Notes: generated by a model not told the origin, from the letters alone. A stretch of 64,000 nucleotides of DNA from Aspidiotus rigidus (GCA_035079385.1 JAVHKY010000068.1:124001-188000), one strand, 5' to 3'; positions 44,149 to 56,839 are shown, numbered from the stretch's first letter. Made by a program: numbers and translations.

Positions 44149-44462
44149 AAGGGTACCGGTATGCTCTACCTTCGATGAAATGGTAACTTGGAATACCTCT
44201 CAGGAGTCTAATATTGCACAGAATGTGATGAAACTTCGGAGTTTTATTGTTCAAGGTTACAGAAATACCGCTAATTAGTTTACAAGTAGTGTATATCGGA
44301 AATTGTAAAAAATAATTATGAATATTACGCGCTCAGAACCAATTAGCGGTATTTCTGTAACCTTAAACAATAAATCTCCAAAGTTTCATCGCATTCTGTG
44401 CAATATTAGTCTCATGAGAGGTATTCCAAGTTACTATTTCATTGAAGGTAGAGCATACCCTT
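44149..44462. mobile_element. foldback MITE, 314 bp, arms ~120 bp
   Basis: Left arm: AAGGGTACCGGTATGCTCTA, ATGGTAACTTGGAATACCTC, GCACAGAATGTGATGAAACT, GTTACAGAAATACCGCTAAT. The right arm is the complement: ATTAGCGGTATTTCTGTAAC ... GGTAGAGCATACCCTT. There are only a few mismatches plus a 6-bp indel near the left end. The centre is about 60 bp. It lies immediately upstream of the Jockey pseudogene. Confidence 0.85.
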
Positions 44463-44464
44463 GA

Positions 44465-45471
44465 CTCATGTGGATTTCACAAGAACGGACCCAGGACAGA
44501 ATTATAGGAGGAAACTTCAAATGTTGTCCTGTCGTCATTGGAACTTGTCAAACACGCAGGCAAGCAAGACAAAAACTGTATTTACCAGTAGATTGCATTC
44601 GCAAGCCAACCGTTTTATCATTACACTTGGCCCTACAAAAGACACGAACTTTAGATAAAGGCCGAAACAACGCAAAAACTTCTTGGTTTTATTCCCTCAT
44701 TATGACGACCAAATAACACTTGGATCCGTAGAGATGAGGGCGTACACGAACCTACGCAGAACACTGAGAGCAAAGGTTCCAACTCAATGATTTGGCCATA
44801 GACGTGAATCCGGATATCTAACCGACTGAGGACAAAGAAACCAATCTACTTCACCGAAAGAGGTAAAAATATGATCAGTGAAGAAAGCACCTGGCCATGA
44901 CCGAATCTCGTTTCGTATATTGCAAGAGCTTCCTCGCAAAGGACTACAAGGCCTTACTAAAACTCCCATAAGTTCCCAAACCGTGGAAACTGGTTAAGAT
45001 GACAATTATGATACCAAAACCAGATAAACCTCCGGAAGGGCTCATTTTATTCCAACCCGTATCACTCCTCCTGGCGATGACCAAGCTATTTCATCCTGCG
45101 CCTCATGAAAACTGTCGAAGATAAACAATAAATTCCCAACCATCAATTTGGATTCGAAGCCGAGCACTATATTGTGGAACAAGTATATCGAGTTGGTGGA
45201 ACTATGAGACAGGCCCTTAAGGAGAAAAAGTTTTGTCCTTCCGTTTACTGCAGCAGAGAAGTACCACAGGGCAGCGTGCTTGGTCCCCTGTTGTACCTCC
45301 TTCACACCGCTGATACCAAAACAAAGTAACACCATACTTGCCACTCTTGCAGATGATACTGCAGTACTCTCACCGCACGAAAATCACATCAGTAGAGTAC
45401 AAGCAGCATGCACCAAGATAGTCAACTGGGCCACCAGATAGAAAATCACAATAAACGCAGGGAAGATAGTG
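44465..45471 (+). pseudogene. Jockey-clade ORF2, part 1 (before the insertion)
   Basis: Pieces in several frames follow Jockey order. A weak endonuclease-like stretch has IIGGNFKCCPVVIGT. RT start: LQELPRKGLQGLTK, then PWKLVKMTIMIPKPDKPPEG. After a frameshift come VSLLLAMTKLFH and REVPQGSVLGPLLYLLHTAD, the last being the conserved QGSVLGPLL block. LADDTAVLSPHE holds the ADD catalytic pair. Then comes KITINAGKIV, the KINxxK block. Many stops and shifts are present. The reading continues after the 1.8-kb element at 47281. The family uses target-primed reverse transcription. Confidence 0.8.
45463..45471. repeat. 9-bp target-site duplication, left copy
   Basis: AAGATAGTG; identical to 47272-47280. 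Removal of the element together with one copy restores the continuous Jockey reading KIV(stop)VNFALRVHG. Confidence 0.85.
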
Positions 45472-45714
45472 GGGATCCCACCAGTTCACCGAAAGATTTT
45501 TCACCGAGTAAGTCTTTTTGGAGGAATGTACACATCACCGACAGGAAAGTTCACCTGTCAGTTTTTCTTTTCATTGTCAAGAAAGTTCATCTTCCTTTTT
45601 AGAGTTCACCGACACCGACGACGAAATTCACCTTTTTCAATCAGCTGTTCGACTTTTATTTGAGTATTATTTATATTTTTATATTTTAATTGAATTTACT
45701 TTAAAAAAAAAAAA

Positions 45715-46078
45715 AGAATAAAATAAAATTATTTATTAAATTATTATAATTTTTAAATAATCATTTATTGAAATAAAAATTATTTATTAAAATTTTTATT
45801 GACATAATAAATTAAAAATTATAATTATAAATAATAAAATATAATTTAAATAAGTATTAATTTAATAAAGAAAATTTATTTAATTAAATTATTAATACAT
45901 ATGTATAAATCAAATCAATTAAATTAAATTATTAAATCACATTTTATTATTTATAATTATAATTTTTAATTTATTACTTATGTCAATAAAAATTTTAATA
46001 AATAATTTTTATTTCAATAAAATGATTATTTAAAAATTAAAATAATTTAAATCATTTTATTTTATTTTTTTTTCAAAA
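45715..46078. repeat. A+T-rich palindrome 1 inside the element
   Basis: The left half (AAATAATCATTTATTGAAAT ... AATTATAAATAATAAAATAT) and right half (ATTTTATTATTTATAATTAT ... ATTTCAATAAAATGATTATT) are near-perfect complements around a centre at about 45900. Such an inverted repeat could extrude as a long hairpin. Confidence 0.8.
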
Positions 46079-46079
46079 T

Positions 46080-46215
46080 TCACCAACAGGAAAGTTCACC
46101 TGTCAGTTTTTCTTTTCATTGTCAAGAAAGTTCATCTTCCTTTTTTGAGTTCACCGACACCGACGACGAAATTCAATTTTTTCAATCAACTGTTCGACTT
46201 TTATTTGAGTATTAT
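46080..46215. repeat. direct repeat of the TTCACC module (with 45536-45665)
   Basis: CAGGAAAGTTCACCTGTCAG, TTTTTCTTTTCATTGTCAAG and GTTCACCGACACCGACGACG occur at both places almost unchanged. With the two palindromes this shows that an internal block of about 870 bp is largely duplicated. Confidence 0.8.
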
Positions 46216-46584
46216 TTATACTTTTATATATTAATTGAATTTACTTTAAAAAAAAATAAAAATAAAAAATAAAAATAAAAAATAAATAAATAAATAAATA
46301 AATAAAATAAAATAAAATGATTTAAATTATTATAATATATATAGGCCTATTTTTTTTTAAACGAGCAATTCAGCTGCGCTAAGGGCTATTTGCTCGGCAG
46401 ATAGTTCTGCTTTCACATAAACTTAGTATTTAATAAAGTAGAAAGGAATGAAAACAAAATACATGTAAAAGAACTGAGATGAAATAAAAATATAAAGGAA
46501 AACAAAAATATTTTTTTTTTTTTTTTTTTTTTGGGAGTTAAACGTGGTTGTAAAAGTCAGTAGATTGTAAGATTTTGAAAAAAA

Positions 46585-46948
46585 AAAGAATAAAATAAAA
46601 TGATTCAAGTTATTATAATTTTTAAATAATCATTTTATTGAAATAAAAATTATTCATTAAAATTTTATTTGACATAATAAATAAAAAATTATAACTATGA
46701 ATAATAAAATATAATTTAAATAAGTATTTATTTATTGAAGAAAATTTATTTAATTAAATTATTAATATGTATAAATCAAATCAATTAAATTAAATTATTA
46801 AATTATATTTTATTATTTATAATTATAATTTTTAATTTATCACTTATGTCAATAAAAATTTTAATAAATAATTTTTATTTCAATAAAATGATTATTTAAA
46901 AATTATAATAACTTGAATCATTTTATTTTATTCTTTTTTTTTTTCAAA
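46585..46948. repeat. A+T-rich palindrome 2 inside the element
   Basis: Closely related to palindrome 1 (same words, ending AATCATTTTATTTTATTC). It is centred at about 46770 and lies about 870 bp downstream of the first. Confidence 0.8.
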
Positions 46949-47271
46949 ATTAAATTCAATTGAAATATAAAAATATAAATAATACTTGAAATTATAAAAA
47001 ATGATATAAAATTTAATTTTATTAAATAAATATCAAAAATAAAATTATTAAATTAATTTTTTATCATTAATAAACTTAAATTAAATAATGAACTTCATTA
47101 ATAAAAATATAATCAAATTTTGTCGATGAACTTTTGTCACGGGAAACTGACCATGTGGTGAACCACTATTTCAATCAGGTGAATTATCTGTGGACGTAAA
47201 CTTTCTGCAGGTGAATCTTAATCGGTGAATTTTTTTAGGTGAAAAATTTTTCGGTGAAACACCCTAGTCCC

Positions 47272-47790
47272 AAGATAGTGTGAGTGAACTTTGCACTCCG
47301 CGTTCATGGGTATGACTCAACAATCTTCAATAATGAACTTATCCAGCTGGCTGAAAACGCTCGCTATTTAGGTTTCCATCTGTATAACAAATCAAACTGT
47401 AGAACTCACATTAAGAAAAAGAAAGAAAAACTTCAGTCACGATATGAGTCATCTTTCGCTCACAAATATACGGTTGCTTTTCATGATGGAACTATGGCCA
47501 TTTATGCAGATCAGCTGCAAATATTAACATCCAAATTATACCCAGATTCGAGGACATTATACTCCGCAAAATCACAGTGGTCTCATGGTACATCACGAAC
47601 TACCAACTGCATGAAGACCAGACCTTAGAAACCGTTCACCAGATTGCATTTCGAACCACTGACAGGTACGTTGACCAGCCTACAGCAGCGATGATTCTCG
47701 AAAAACCTACCATAGAGTGACTTAAAAGGACCATTACAAACATATCCTGACTAGCCGTGACTGCCATGACATACTAGTAGTCACTCACGT
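47272..47790 (+). pseudogene. Jockey-clade ORF2, part 2 (after the insertion)
   Basis: Directly after the right 9-bp repeat the frame gives VNFALRVHGYDSTIFNNELI and QLAENARYLGFHLYNK, then CRTHIKKKKEKLQ. This is the Jockey block that follows the RT (HVTFTLR...YLGLHLDRRLTWxxHI in the family). Frameshifted pieces continue with TNYQLHEDQTLETVHQIAFR. With the part at 44465-45471 it makes one decayed gene. Confidence 0.8.
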
Positions 47791-47799
47791 TAATTCTCT

Positions 47800-50590
47800 C
47801 TTCACCTGTTTTAAGTATATGCAATATCATGAATTTTAGAAAAAATATCTTTCCTGAGCCTCGCGACTAATTAATGCCTGAATTTGCCCGCATCTTCTAG
47901 CCTAAGGCTCTGAGCTTCTTCATATGCGGGGTTATGGTTAGTATATGCTGCCGTAAAGGATCTTGAGTGACTATTAGCGGAGGGAAGGCTCCCCCCGCTA
48001 GTTGTGTCATAATACTATAGACCAAACTTTAGGGACATGAAATATGGTATTTTTTCCTCAGATTATATTCGCCCCGGCGTGAATTTGCAGAAACAGAAAT
48101 TGAAAAGTTGCAAATTTTTACCTTTAGTATCGTTAAAGACAATTAGATGCTATGATATTACACGATGTATCTTTCCATCCATCATCATAATCTGCCAGAA
48201 ATTTCTCTCTTTTTCATATGGAATAGCTTTTCTTCCAGAGACAGGAAAAAAAAAAGAAGAAAATGATTCAAATTTTCCGAGCTTGGCGATGAGTTTGACA
48301 GAAATTTTTGGTAACTAAAACAAATGAGGCATATTTTTTTCTCGGATTTTGATTGTTTTTTTTTTTAATCAACTATTATACAAAGAAAAAGGTAGGTCGC
48401 TACGAAGAAAGTTTGCTGCAATACGAGCATTTAAAGTTGCAATATACGAGAAAAATTTTTCACATCGTTTTTGTTTTTTGGCTGCTGGGAAAAATTTTAT
48501 TTTGCGACATAATATATGGTTTTGCTAAGCGCGCCTCAAATAGCTATTTCACTATCACTACCCAAAACCTTGTTTCTAGTCTTAAAGTTACTCTCTTTCG
48601 AAGAAAAAACTGATGTGTTAACTTCGATGTGATGACTGTACGATTACGTACATGGATCGCTTCTTCCTGTGTCCATCATTCCCCCTTTTCAGCTCTTATC
48701 AATACCGTTAGCGAAAACCCAAAATTCATCCATCCTCTGAGGCTGATCACCTCAGTCCCCTCTAAAAGTCGACGAATTGAAGCGTAAAAAAAAAACAAAA
48801 AAAACTTGAAACCGATAACAACCGTACCTACGTGCACAAAAACAATAAGAAAAGTAAACGTCTTAGTATCGCAATAATTGCATACGAGGTAGAAGAATGC
48901 CGCATAACTTGTGGAAAAATTTCGTAATACCAATAAGTCAAGCGAAGAGTCATCGGTAGTATTCATTATCATCGATCAGCTATATAGCAGATGATAAATT
49001 AGCGATTCGAATAAATTACCTGTCGTGGTAACCTCGAGGTCGGATTTTCAACAATCTCAATGAATACGTGTTCGATCTCACTGCGATAGATCCTAGCGAC
49101 AAGGAAGTGCGGAGAAACGTCGAACAAAACAGCAGTTGCCGGATTGCCGGTCACGACAAGCGTCGACATAACACAATAGGAACACTGCAGTCGAATAGGA
49201 GACACCAAAGGATATTCACATTACATCAAATGGTTTTGCGGCTACATGTCGAGAGGGAGATGCGACATGATTCGTGAAGGAGCGCGTGGTGCACGTTCAG
49301 ATCTATTGTATCAATGAAAGTGAGTCAGTTTTTCGAGAAAATCTCGGACCGTGCAAAGGTATTTTCGAAATCTCGCACATTTTGTCCTTATAGACTGCAG
49401 ATGAAGTTACTTCGAATCCTATACCTACAACAGCGTTTCGTTTTATTAACATAAAATGTAGAGATCAGCCAGGTTACTATCGTGAGACCAAGTTTTCAGA
49501 ATATTCTCGACGCAATAACGTGGATACGGTCAACTCGAGACATCAGGAGAAAAGAGATCAGCGTTCAGTAACCCTAAATTAAAATATAGTTAATGAACTA
49601 ATACGAGTGTAAATTTCAGCGGTTGTAAAAAAATACCGGTATCTAATGTCAACAAGAAATCACCAAGCGTTGAATAGCAACCGACAGAATAACATCACGC
49701 CATATTTGTAACAAAAACTGTTTAAAGTTTAATTTCCATTGCACATTCTTGCTACTTTTTCTCGTTCGGTAGGTAGTCAAGAATTTCCAAATTTGAAACT
49801 AAATTTATTTCGATAGCCGTCTGCACAGAATATCGCTAGAAAATCTACATTTCATCACAGAACGGGAACACCCACCACCACATAACTAAATTTTTAATAA
49901 AATTCGTCGTGATTTTCCTTGCTACTCTTTTGGTCGGACTTCTGGAATTCAAGTCATTTTACACAAAAATACAAAATAAAAATATAAAAACTTTTTTTTT
50001 ACTCTGAAGGTGCTGGGACGATTATTGAAGAGTTGAAAGGCAGAGAATGTAGCTAGGTGGATACAAAATTAGAATATTCCATCGATTCAATTGAATGATA
50101 TCCATTTCGCATCTGATTTCAATAAATTGGGTATGAAAAAAGCTTTAATCGTTACACTAAGACTTTAGAATCTTCAACTTGAGGGCAGCATATGCTTTCC
50201 TGTGAAAAATCAAGATCTTGAAAAGCTTTACAAGTGAAAGGACAAATTGAAGATGGCATATGGCCAAGTGGTTCTGTCGTGTACTTCTGATTCTACGAGG
50301 AAAATCTCGTTCCTATAACAGGGCAAAAAATATCGCTATTTTGAACTTCTTACGGTGCGTCAATTGAAAATCGATTGAATTTCTTGGATAAATGTTATCA
50401 CTATTCAGATCCGGTCGAATTAGTATCTCAAAAATAAGCCATTAGGAATATCGATTTCATTGGCTAGAAGTGTCATTGGCCAACTTTCTAATGACCGAGA
50501 CTCTCTAACCTTAGATGGCTAGTTCAATTTTGAAATTGTCTGGCTAATAACTGAAAGTGGTAGCTCAGTGGATCACTCCTGCAACATGGT
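47800..50590. other. no gene seen
   Basis: 2.8 kb without supported genes or repeats. Frames at 48037-48318, 48353-48613 and 49068-49277 have no signatures. Confidence 0.35.
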
Positions 50591-50599
50591 CGAAAAACC

Positions 50600-51356
50600 C
50601 CTCGCTCAATCATGGACACTACATACTTGTTACGGACTACGATTGGTTGAATTTGACTTTCTCATGCATGACACTTTATGTCACCCTTCACCTCATAAAC
50701 TCGCCGCTCTCAACTCTTTCATCCATGGTCTGATTTCAATACCTCTCTCTCCTGCTACCTTCCGACACAAACTCGAAACTATCAAACACTTAACGAGAAT
50801 CAACAACAACACTATCGACCCAGAGAAAACTTGTCCGTAGGAAACTCGTCTTTCGCGCCCTCACTCTCACGTGATGACAGGGAAAAGAAGAAACAGAGGT
50901 TGCTTCGACTCCCCTTTCTTGGTCCTACGATTGCTCTCCAAGCTCCATTTCCACACCGCCTTCTACATGGTTAACAAATATTCAAAAAATTTTCTCAAAT
51001 CTCAAAGGTCCCATACTAGTAGACGAGAAAAGTGGAGTGTACAAACTCCAGTGTGGTTCTTGACCCTTCACCTACATATATCAGCGAAACAGGACGAAAA
51101 TTGAAAGAACGAATCCACGATCATAAGAAAGCCGAAATAAAAAATACTCCTAATTATCCGTTCGCCAATCATCTCAAAAGTTGCGGTTATAGTCCAGACA
51201 TCATCAATGTTTTCTCCTCCATCCGGAGGAAAACTTTAAAAAACGCAAACGCCTCGAAATGTTCGAAATAAGGTAAGATTAGAAACAAAGAGAGTGAGAG
51301 CGTTGAACTTGTCAACGAAAGCATCCCTCTCTTCACGGCGTTGATAAATGGGAATA
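50600..51356 (+). pseudogene. PLE family 4: thumb / GIY-YIG relic
   Basis: Pieces in order: HPSPHKLAALNSFIHGLISI and PLSPATFRHKLETIKHL (compare family 2 VAHKMAALHSLVHRLTRIPL), then LRLPFLGP. A VYKLQCGS-like start in one frame is followed by YISETGRKLKERIHDHKKAE and YPFANHLKSCGY (GIY-YIG with the Gly of YIGET lost). A last frame has SVELVNESIPLFTALIN. Several frameshifts and stops. The RT palm is missing. The sequence is closest in pattern to family 2, but distinct. Confidence 0.7.
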
Positions 51357-51359
51357 ATT

Positions 51360-52630
51360 TTCATATTTTTACGAATCTACGCATTTTGTGAGTGGTACCT
51401 TTTATTTGTACCTGTTGTTTCCTACCAGTTTGATAATAATGAGCACTGCCCGAAAACATTCATGCGGTTCGAATTGAATTTGCTACTAAAGTAACATCGA
51501 TTTCATTTATGGATTTCATTTTCATCTCGTAATGAACTGCGATGGTACTCACATAAAGAAAATAAACTTTTTTTACATGGACTTTTCCATAGAAGAAAAT
51601 ATGAATTCGATTATTTGTCAATATTTGAAACAAAAAATGAATTTTCAAATACTTGGAAACTTCCAGACCCTGGTCAACAACGAAGGATTCCTTATTTATT
51701 TCTTAATTTTGAATATTAATGATTGATAACGTTTTCTATGTATTTGTATGGGAATCGATAACGGTGCAAGTACCATCGCACTAACTTATATCATTTCTGA
51801 CAATTGTCGATTTTCAAGTTAGTAAAACTAGCCTAATTAATAATGATTCTATGGCAGACTTATTGTATACTATTGATCACAAATACCGGTTCTTTTGCCG
51901 TGATCCCTCTATTTTAGCAGTTAGTGACGTCACGAGAACGAGGCCCATTGCGTCAAGAACTGACAACAACAGAGTCCACAACACCAATATTTTGAGAAGT
52001 CGCCCCTCCTGGAGCCCTCTTTTAGCCTTTTCTCAAAGTGAAAAGAAGCTAATTCGTCATTAGTTTTGTCCCTAGCCATGCTTACTACATCGATCCCAAC
52101 ACTGACATGTATACAAAACAACGATCATGGAAAAGTATCAAAACAAATCGAAAAATGTGTTTAGAAGAAAATCAGATCACTACTGTCATTTTCTAAATTC
52201 AGTTTCCAAAGGAGAAATCAATAACTGTAATAATTTCCTTCAACAAGTTCTCGGTATTCAGATAGGGTACCGTCAACTGAGGCTATTATGGACATCAGCT
52301 CAAACACTTTTTCTCGAAGTTTCACATGAAAATAAAGCGTTAATTGTGCATTCGAATATGATAGCTTCATTACTAACACACTTATTACAACAAATTGCGC
52401 AGAAGACTTTGTTTGAGTGATCGTTGTTTTGCATAATACGCCAATATTTTGTATTTATACGGCAGAACAGTGCCAAATTTGGACAGTTCTATTTATATTG
52501 GTCAAATCAGCGGTCAATCTACGTCTCGTTCAGTGACGTTTTTTGGTAAAAGTGGCCCTAAATAACTTAGGTGGCTCGTTTTAAAACGTTAAAAATACTA
52601 CTAGATTTGCCTTAAAATCCTGCTGTAGGA
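51360..52630. other. no gene seen
   Basis: No recognisable feature. A single TGACGTCA-like GTGACGTCACG lies at 51924. Confidence 0.35.
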
Positions 52631-52634
52631 GCGG

Positions 52635-52657
52635 AAAAAAAAAAAAAAAAAAAAAAA
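52635..52657. repeat. A homopolymer run
   Basis: About 23 A in a row, just left of a small inverted-repeat element. Confidence 0.9.
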
Positions 52658-52675
52658 GTAAAAATCTACCATACT

Positions 52676-52851
52676 TACTGCCGCGCAAAAATAATGTTTG
52701 ACGAATAGCGTCGACGAACGTGCAGAATCCGATTTTACAAAAAAGGCACCATTGTCTTCCTACCGTGTATGAGCTACGAGTATCTCAATCTTTCCTCAAA
52801 ACCACGTTCTACACGTTCGTCAAACATATTTTTGATTTTGCACGGCAGTAT
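52676..52851. mobile_element. short MITE, ~176 bp
   Basis: Left TACTGCCGCGCAAAA and ATAATGTTTGACGAA; right (reverse complement) TACTGCCGTGCAAAA and ATATGTTTGACGAACGTGTA. The arms are about 35-45 bp with a small indel. No ORF. Confidence 0.65.
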
Positions 52852-52859
52852 ATCATGGA

Positions 52860-55040
52860 TCACGATAAAAGTACCTTGAAATCATTTTTCTTTGAAAAAT
52901 TGTAGGATGAGGGTAAAACGTACAAACAAGTTTCAATTTTTCAAGAGATTATTGGTAATGAAGTAAATTCAACTCAGAATAACAATAATTAGTTGTTCCT
53001 GGAAAAACGTGATGCACGTTCGTTCAAATAGTTTGGACGAATGCGCTTATTACAAAGCTTGATTTATGTCAGACGCACTCACTGCACTGACACATTTATT
53101 TTATGGAGCCAAAGACCTTCTTTTCCAGATCGTTAAAAACCAAGCACGTCAATTTTGACGCATCTAGGCTCTTTTGTCACAAAAGAACCGGTTGCCCCAA
53201 TATAATAACACTTGAGAATTCGAAAAATGATCCTGGAGAAAAGACTGACCAAGGTGATGAGAATTCAAATGAATGATCAACAGCTGGTTGGAAGAGGAAT
53301 TGAAAAGTAAGTAGATAGTTCTTCTTTAGCCACAACAATGTTTAACGAGCAACCCGAGGATATTCAGTTTTCTTATCCTGACTAAGCCGTTTGTATTCCA
53401 GAATTCTGATCACTTTAGAGGAGCATTCAAATTGATCTACATGGGTAATCGTACCAAAATGAGATCGATTGCTTTGGAAGCTGCCATCTCTTCTTGGTTG
53501 ATATGTACATACACGCGTCATTTCGACTTCATACGACTGATAATTCTATGAATATGATGCATTTGTACCTCGAAATAGTAACAAGTACCAAGAAAATGTA
53601 AAACGAGGAAACGATGATGATACGCGAACACGTGAGCGTATCTTGCGAAGCGTCAACACCTTCTCGAAGCTAGAGATAAAATATATGATGGCCACCGGCT
53701 TACCTGTTGATTTTGTAGATCCATTTGCATCGCAACACAATATCAATAAAAACACACAGAATAAGGCATGAACACCACACTGAACTATGTACAAAGACAT
53801 ATTCAAATGTTTTCTCCCGTTTAAAAACTACGTACAACGCCGAGATCACTTCATATTTTCAGTTATTATAAGCAGAACCGGAAAACGTGATCAATACCCA
53901 ACCGACACTGCAACTAAAAATAAGAAAAAAAAAAAAAAAAACAATAATATTTCGTTTATATTACTCGTCAAAATATAAACGCGATCCGGCAGGCGAACGG
54001 GCGATACGAAATCGCGAAAAATTTATACGCTCGTATGTGCGGTCACCATTCAAGAACCCACCTTCGACGTTTGACCAGGTTCGTAAAAAGAATATTAATG
54101 ATTATTTACCGAGTGGAGAGAGAGAAGTCGAGTGTAAAGTGAACGTTTTCCAGTTTGTCAGTCGGTGGATTGTTGTTATCCCCGCTCCGCTACTATGTAA
54201 AAACCTACCCGTAACAGGCACAGGCAACTATTTTGTTTACCGGTATATACGACTACACGGCTAATAACTGAATTTAATCCGAGCTCTCGAACTCTATATG
54301 GCATGGCATTTCAGTCAGTTCCTTCCTCCGGGCAGTAGAACGAGGAACCACCGAATGACAACGCTTCGTCGTATCTTCTTGACTGTGCACAGATTTGTTT
54401 CTTCATCTTTAGTTCCTACTGAAATGATCACCAAAAATTAAAACATTAGATTTCAGAACAAGTAGTAGACCTGCAATCTGCTAGCGTCGAAAGACTACAG
54501 AGCATGTTGCATTATTGCAACGTTTATCGATCAAAATGTTGATTCCGTCTCTCACCATGACCATAGCCTGCTGAAATCAAGGCAGAAATTAACTACAAGC
54601 TAACAAAATTAAACGCGAGTATTTCTACGATAAGTAAACTCCATCGTGAATTTTGAATCTCTAGTCTCCACAAAAATTCAATTCGTATTTCACTTAGCAA
54701 CTGATAAATCAACAGGTAATAGGCCTATTATCAGTGCAACAATCTCAAGAAAATAAGCTTGTAATTCCTTTATTTTCGTTATCATCTCTTTCAATAGACC
54801 TTTATCCTGTGAACAGTCTATTAAGTATTGACTCTTGTGAAAAAAATCCAGGGAGTTGAGAAATCCAGAAACAGACTTTTGAGTGATTGAAGTTGTAGAT
54901 TCTTAATAGGTATGGAAGGTCTTTAGCAGTTTAGCTTTTGCAAATAAACAGATGATATCTCCGCCTAATGATCTTTGCTCCCTGTGTCTTTCTTACGGAT
55001 AAGGAAAGCGATTCAATAACGCTTCCGCTATTCGATATTG
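52860..55040. other. no gene seen
   Basis: 2.2 kb without a supported feature. The 125-codon frame at 53887-54264 begins in a poly-A/Lys run and has no signature. Confidence 0.35.
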
Positions 55041-55049
55041 CTTCAGCTT

Positions 55050-55420
55050 TGGAAATAAAACTTCCGCTTTTCGCTTTTCTCTTTTTCCCGACCTTTGTCT
55101 CGCTTTTTGCTTACGCTTTTTGCTTCCCAAAAAAGTATCGCTTCTCGCTAAAAACTTCTCGCTTTTTATTAACTTTTCATCACTGCAGTCTGCTGTACAA
55201 TATTTCTGACATCCATACAAGAAACTCTTTTTCCTAGTTTGTTATTTTTGACAAAAGTTGAAAAGCGAAAAAGAAACGCAATACCTAATTAAAAAATTCC
55301 GCTTTTTGCTTTTTTGACCTTTGTTTCGCTTTTTGCTTACGCCTTTTGCTTCCAAAAAAGCGTTGCTTATCGCTAAAAACTTTTCGCTTTATTTTAGTAG
55401 GTAACTTTCCATCACTGCTT
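55050..55420. repeat. dispersed repeat (GCTTTTCGCT-rich), second locus
   Basis: Two successive copies of TTTTGCTTACGCTTTTTGCT, AAAAAAGTATCGCTTCTCGC and TAAAAACTT at about 55075-55170 and 55300-55395. They are separated by CATACAAGAAACTCTTTTTC and a short inverted piece AAAAGCGAAAAAGAAACGC. Related to 38230-39110. The low-complexity words made of GCTTTT are unusual. Confidence 0.6.
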
Positions 55421-55731
55421 TCTTACACGCTGTGACGTCACCAGGATAAGGTCTATTGGACGTTGGTGAATAGCATCTTCTTTACCAAAGATTGTGAAGA
55501 AAGAGATTTGCTAAACGGTGCAACATTTCTGAAATTTTTATGAAACAAGTTGAATACCTACACATGATAAATTAATACCTATGAGTGATTCTCCAAAAAC
55601 AGCAAAATTTCAGGTTTTCTTTTCTGAATTTGAAAGATTAGTTTTCAATATTTTTTTCCGTGGAATATCTAAGATATATATTCCTTAGGACATATTAGAG
55701 GTTGGTCATACAGGAGTCCTTTCCTGTGGAA

Positions 55732-55876
55732 CCGTTACAAAAATTTTGGTTGCAAGCCTTGGTAGAAGACAAACAAAAGCATCTACTACAATGGGAATGA
55801 TGAATTTCCATTGTAGTTAACAAGACCGACCTTATTTGTCTTCTACCAAGGCTTGCAACCAAAATTTTTGTGACGG
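55732..55876. mobile_element. small foldback element, 145 bp
   Basis: CCGTTACAAAAATTTTGGTT and GCAAGCCTTGGTAGAAGACA are complemented by TGTCTTCTACCAAGGCTTGC and AACCAAAATTTTTGTGACGG. The arms are about 43 bp with one mismatch and the centre about 60 bp. Confidence 0.75.
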
Positions 55877-55879
55877 TTA

Positions 55880-56835
55880 TCGGTTAAATAAATTCCTTTT
55901 TTTTTTTTTTTTTTTTTTGGTTATCGGTTATCAGTGAAAATCAGTACCTCTGGACAGTGAACAACTTGATCGTTTTAGCTCATGAAAAAAATTATTTAAA
56001 GACTTTAGCCGATGATTCCTTGTATATTATTTCATTCTTGCAATCGCACCTTGAGTCTTAACAGTTTGATATTGGAAAGAGGATTTCTTTCAAGTGTTTG
56101 TGGGCAAAGATTACATGTACGAATCATTTCTAGACTTCAAATCATAACAACTCCTTTTTCTGACCTACAAAATTTCTCCACTGTTTTATAGTGTATCGTG
56201 GGTCATTCTAAATGCGGAAGGCTTCCTTGTAACAAGGTAGACTGCATACTAAAATAAAAACTGACAGGTGGATCAAATGTCAAACTAACTAACTGACGGT
56301 CTCACTCGCGGGTTTACGGTGGATATTACTTAGTACCTAGTTATGAGAGCTTTGTTCAAAAATAGTTGCGCTCCAATTTTTCCGACTTGTGTAACAATAA
56401 CTATCATAAGAAACTCCCTCTTCCCAAAATAGAACCCTATCGAGTCTTCGTATGAAACTTATATTGTTACTGACATCAGGTATAAAGTTTTGAGTTTTTC
56501 TAAAAAACTTTCAATCCGGGCCCAGAAGCTCCGATCGATCGGAAAGGCAGGTACAAAAAAATATTCTATCGAACATTTTTTCTACAACAAATCACACAAT
56601 AAATTTTATTCATTTTGTATAATTTTCCTGAATTTTTTCGTGTATGTCATAGAAGTTATGTCTCTTCCCTCAAATTTACAATTTTATGAAATTACCGATC
56701 CAAGGGCTTTAAAGGAAGGGTTAATTTTAGAGAAAAATTCGATGAGATATTTCGTTCTACGAATATATCTCTTTCAATTTTTGCAACATTTGTCTTCAAA
56801 ATGAATCCTCCCCCAAAAATAGGCTCCCAGGAGGC
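55880..56835. other. no gene seen
   Basis: No recognisable feature apart from a 20-base T run near 55898. Confidence 0.35.
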
Positions 56836-56839
56836 ACTA

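Larger units (their letters stand above)
45472..47271. mobile_element. 1.8-kb inverted-repeat element with two internal A+T palindromes
   Basis: Termini: left GGGATCCCACCAG then TTCACCGAAAGATTTTTCACC; the reverse complement of the right end is GGGACTAGGGTGT then TTCACCGAAAAATTTTTCAC C. They share GGGA and 20 of 21 bases after a diverged 9-mer. A perfect 9-bp duplication (AAGATAGTG) flanks. The word TTCACC/GGTGAA recurs inside both ends. Nine-base duplications are typical of Mutator-like elements; that assignment is inference. There is no transposase. Confidence 0.85.

Noticed and set aside
53887..54264. 125-codon frame
   Set aside because: It starts in a poly-Lys run from an A tract and shows no domain.
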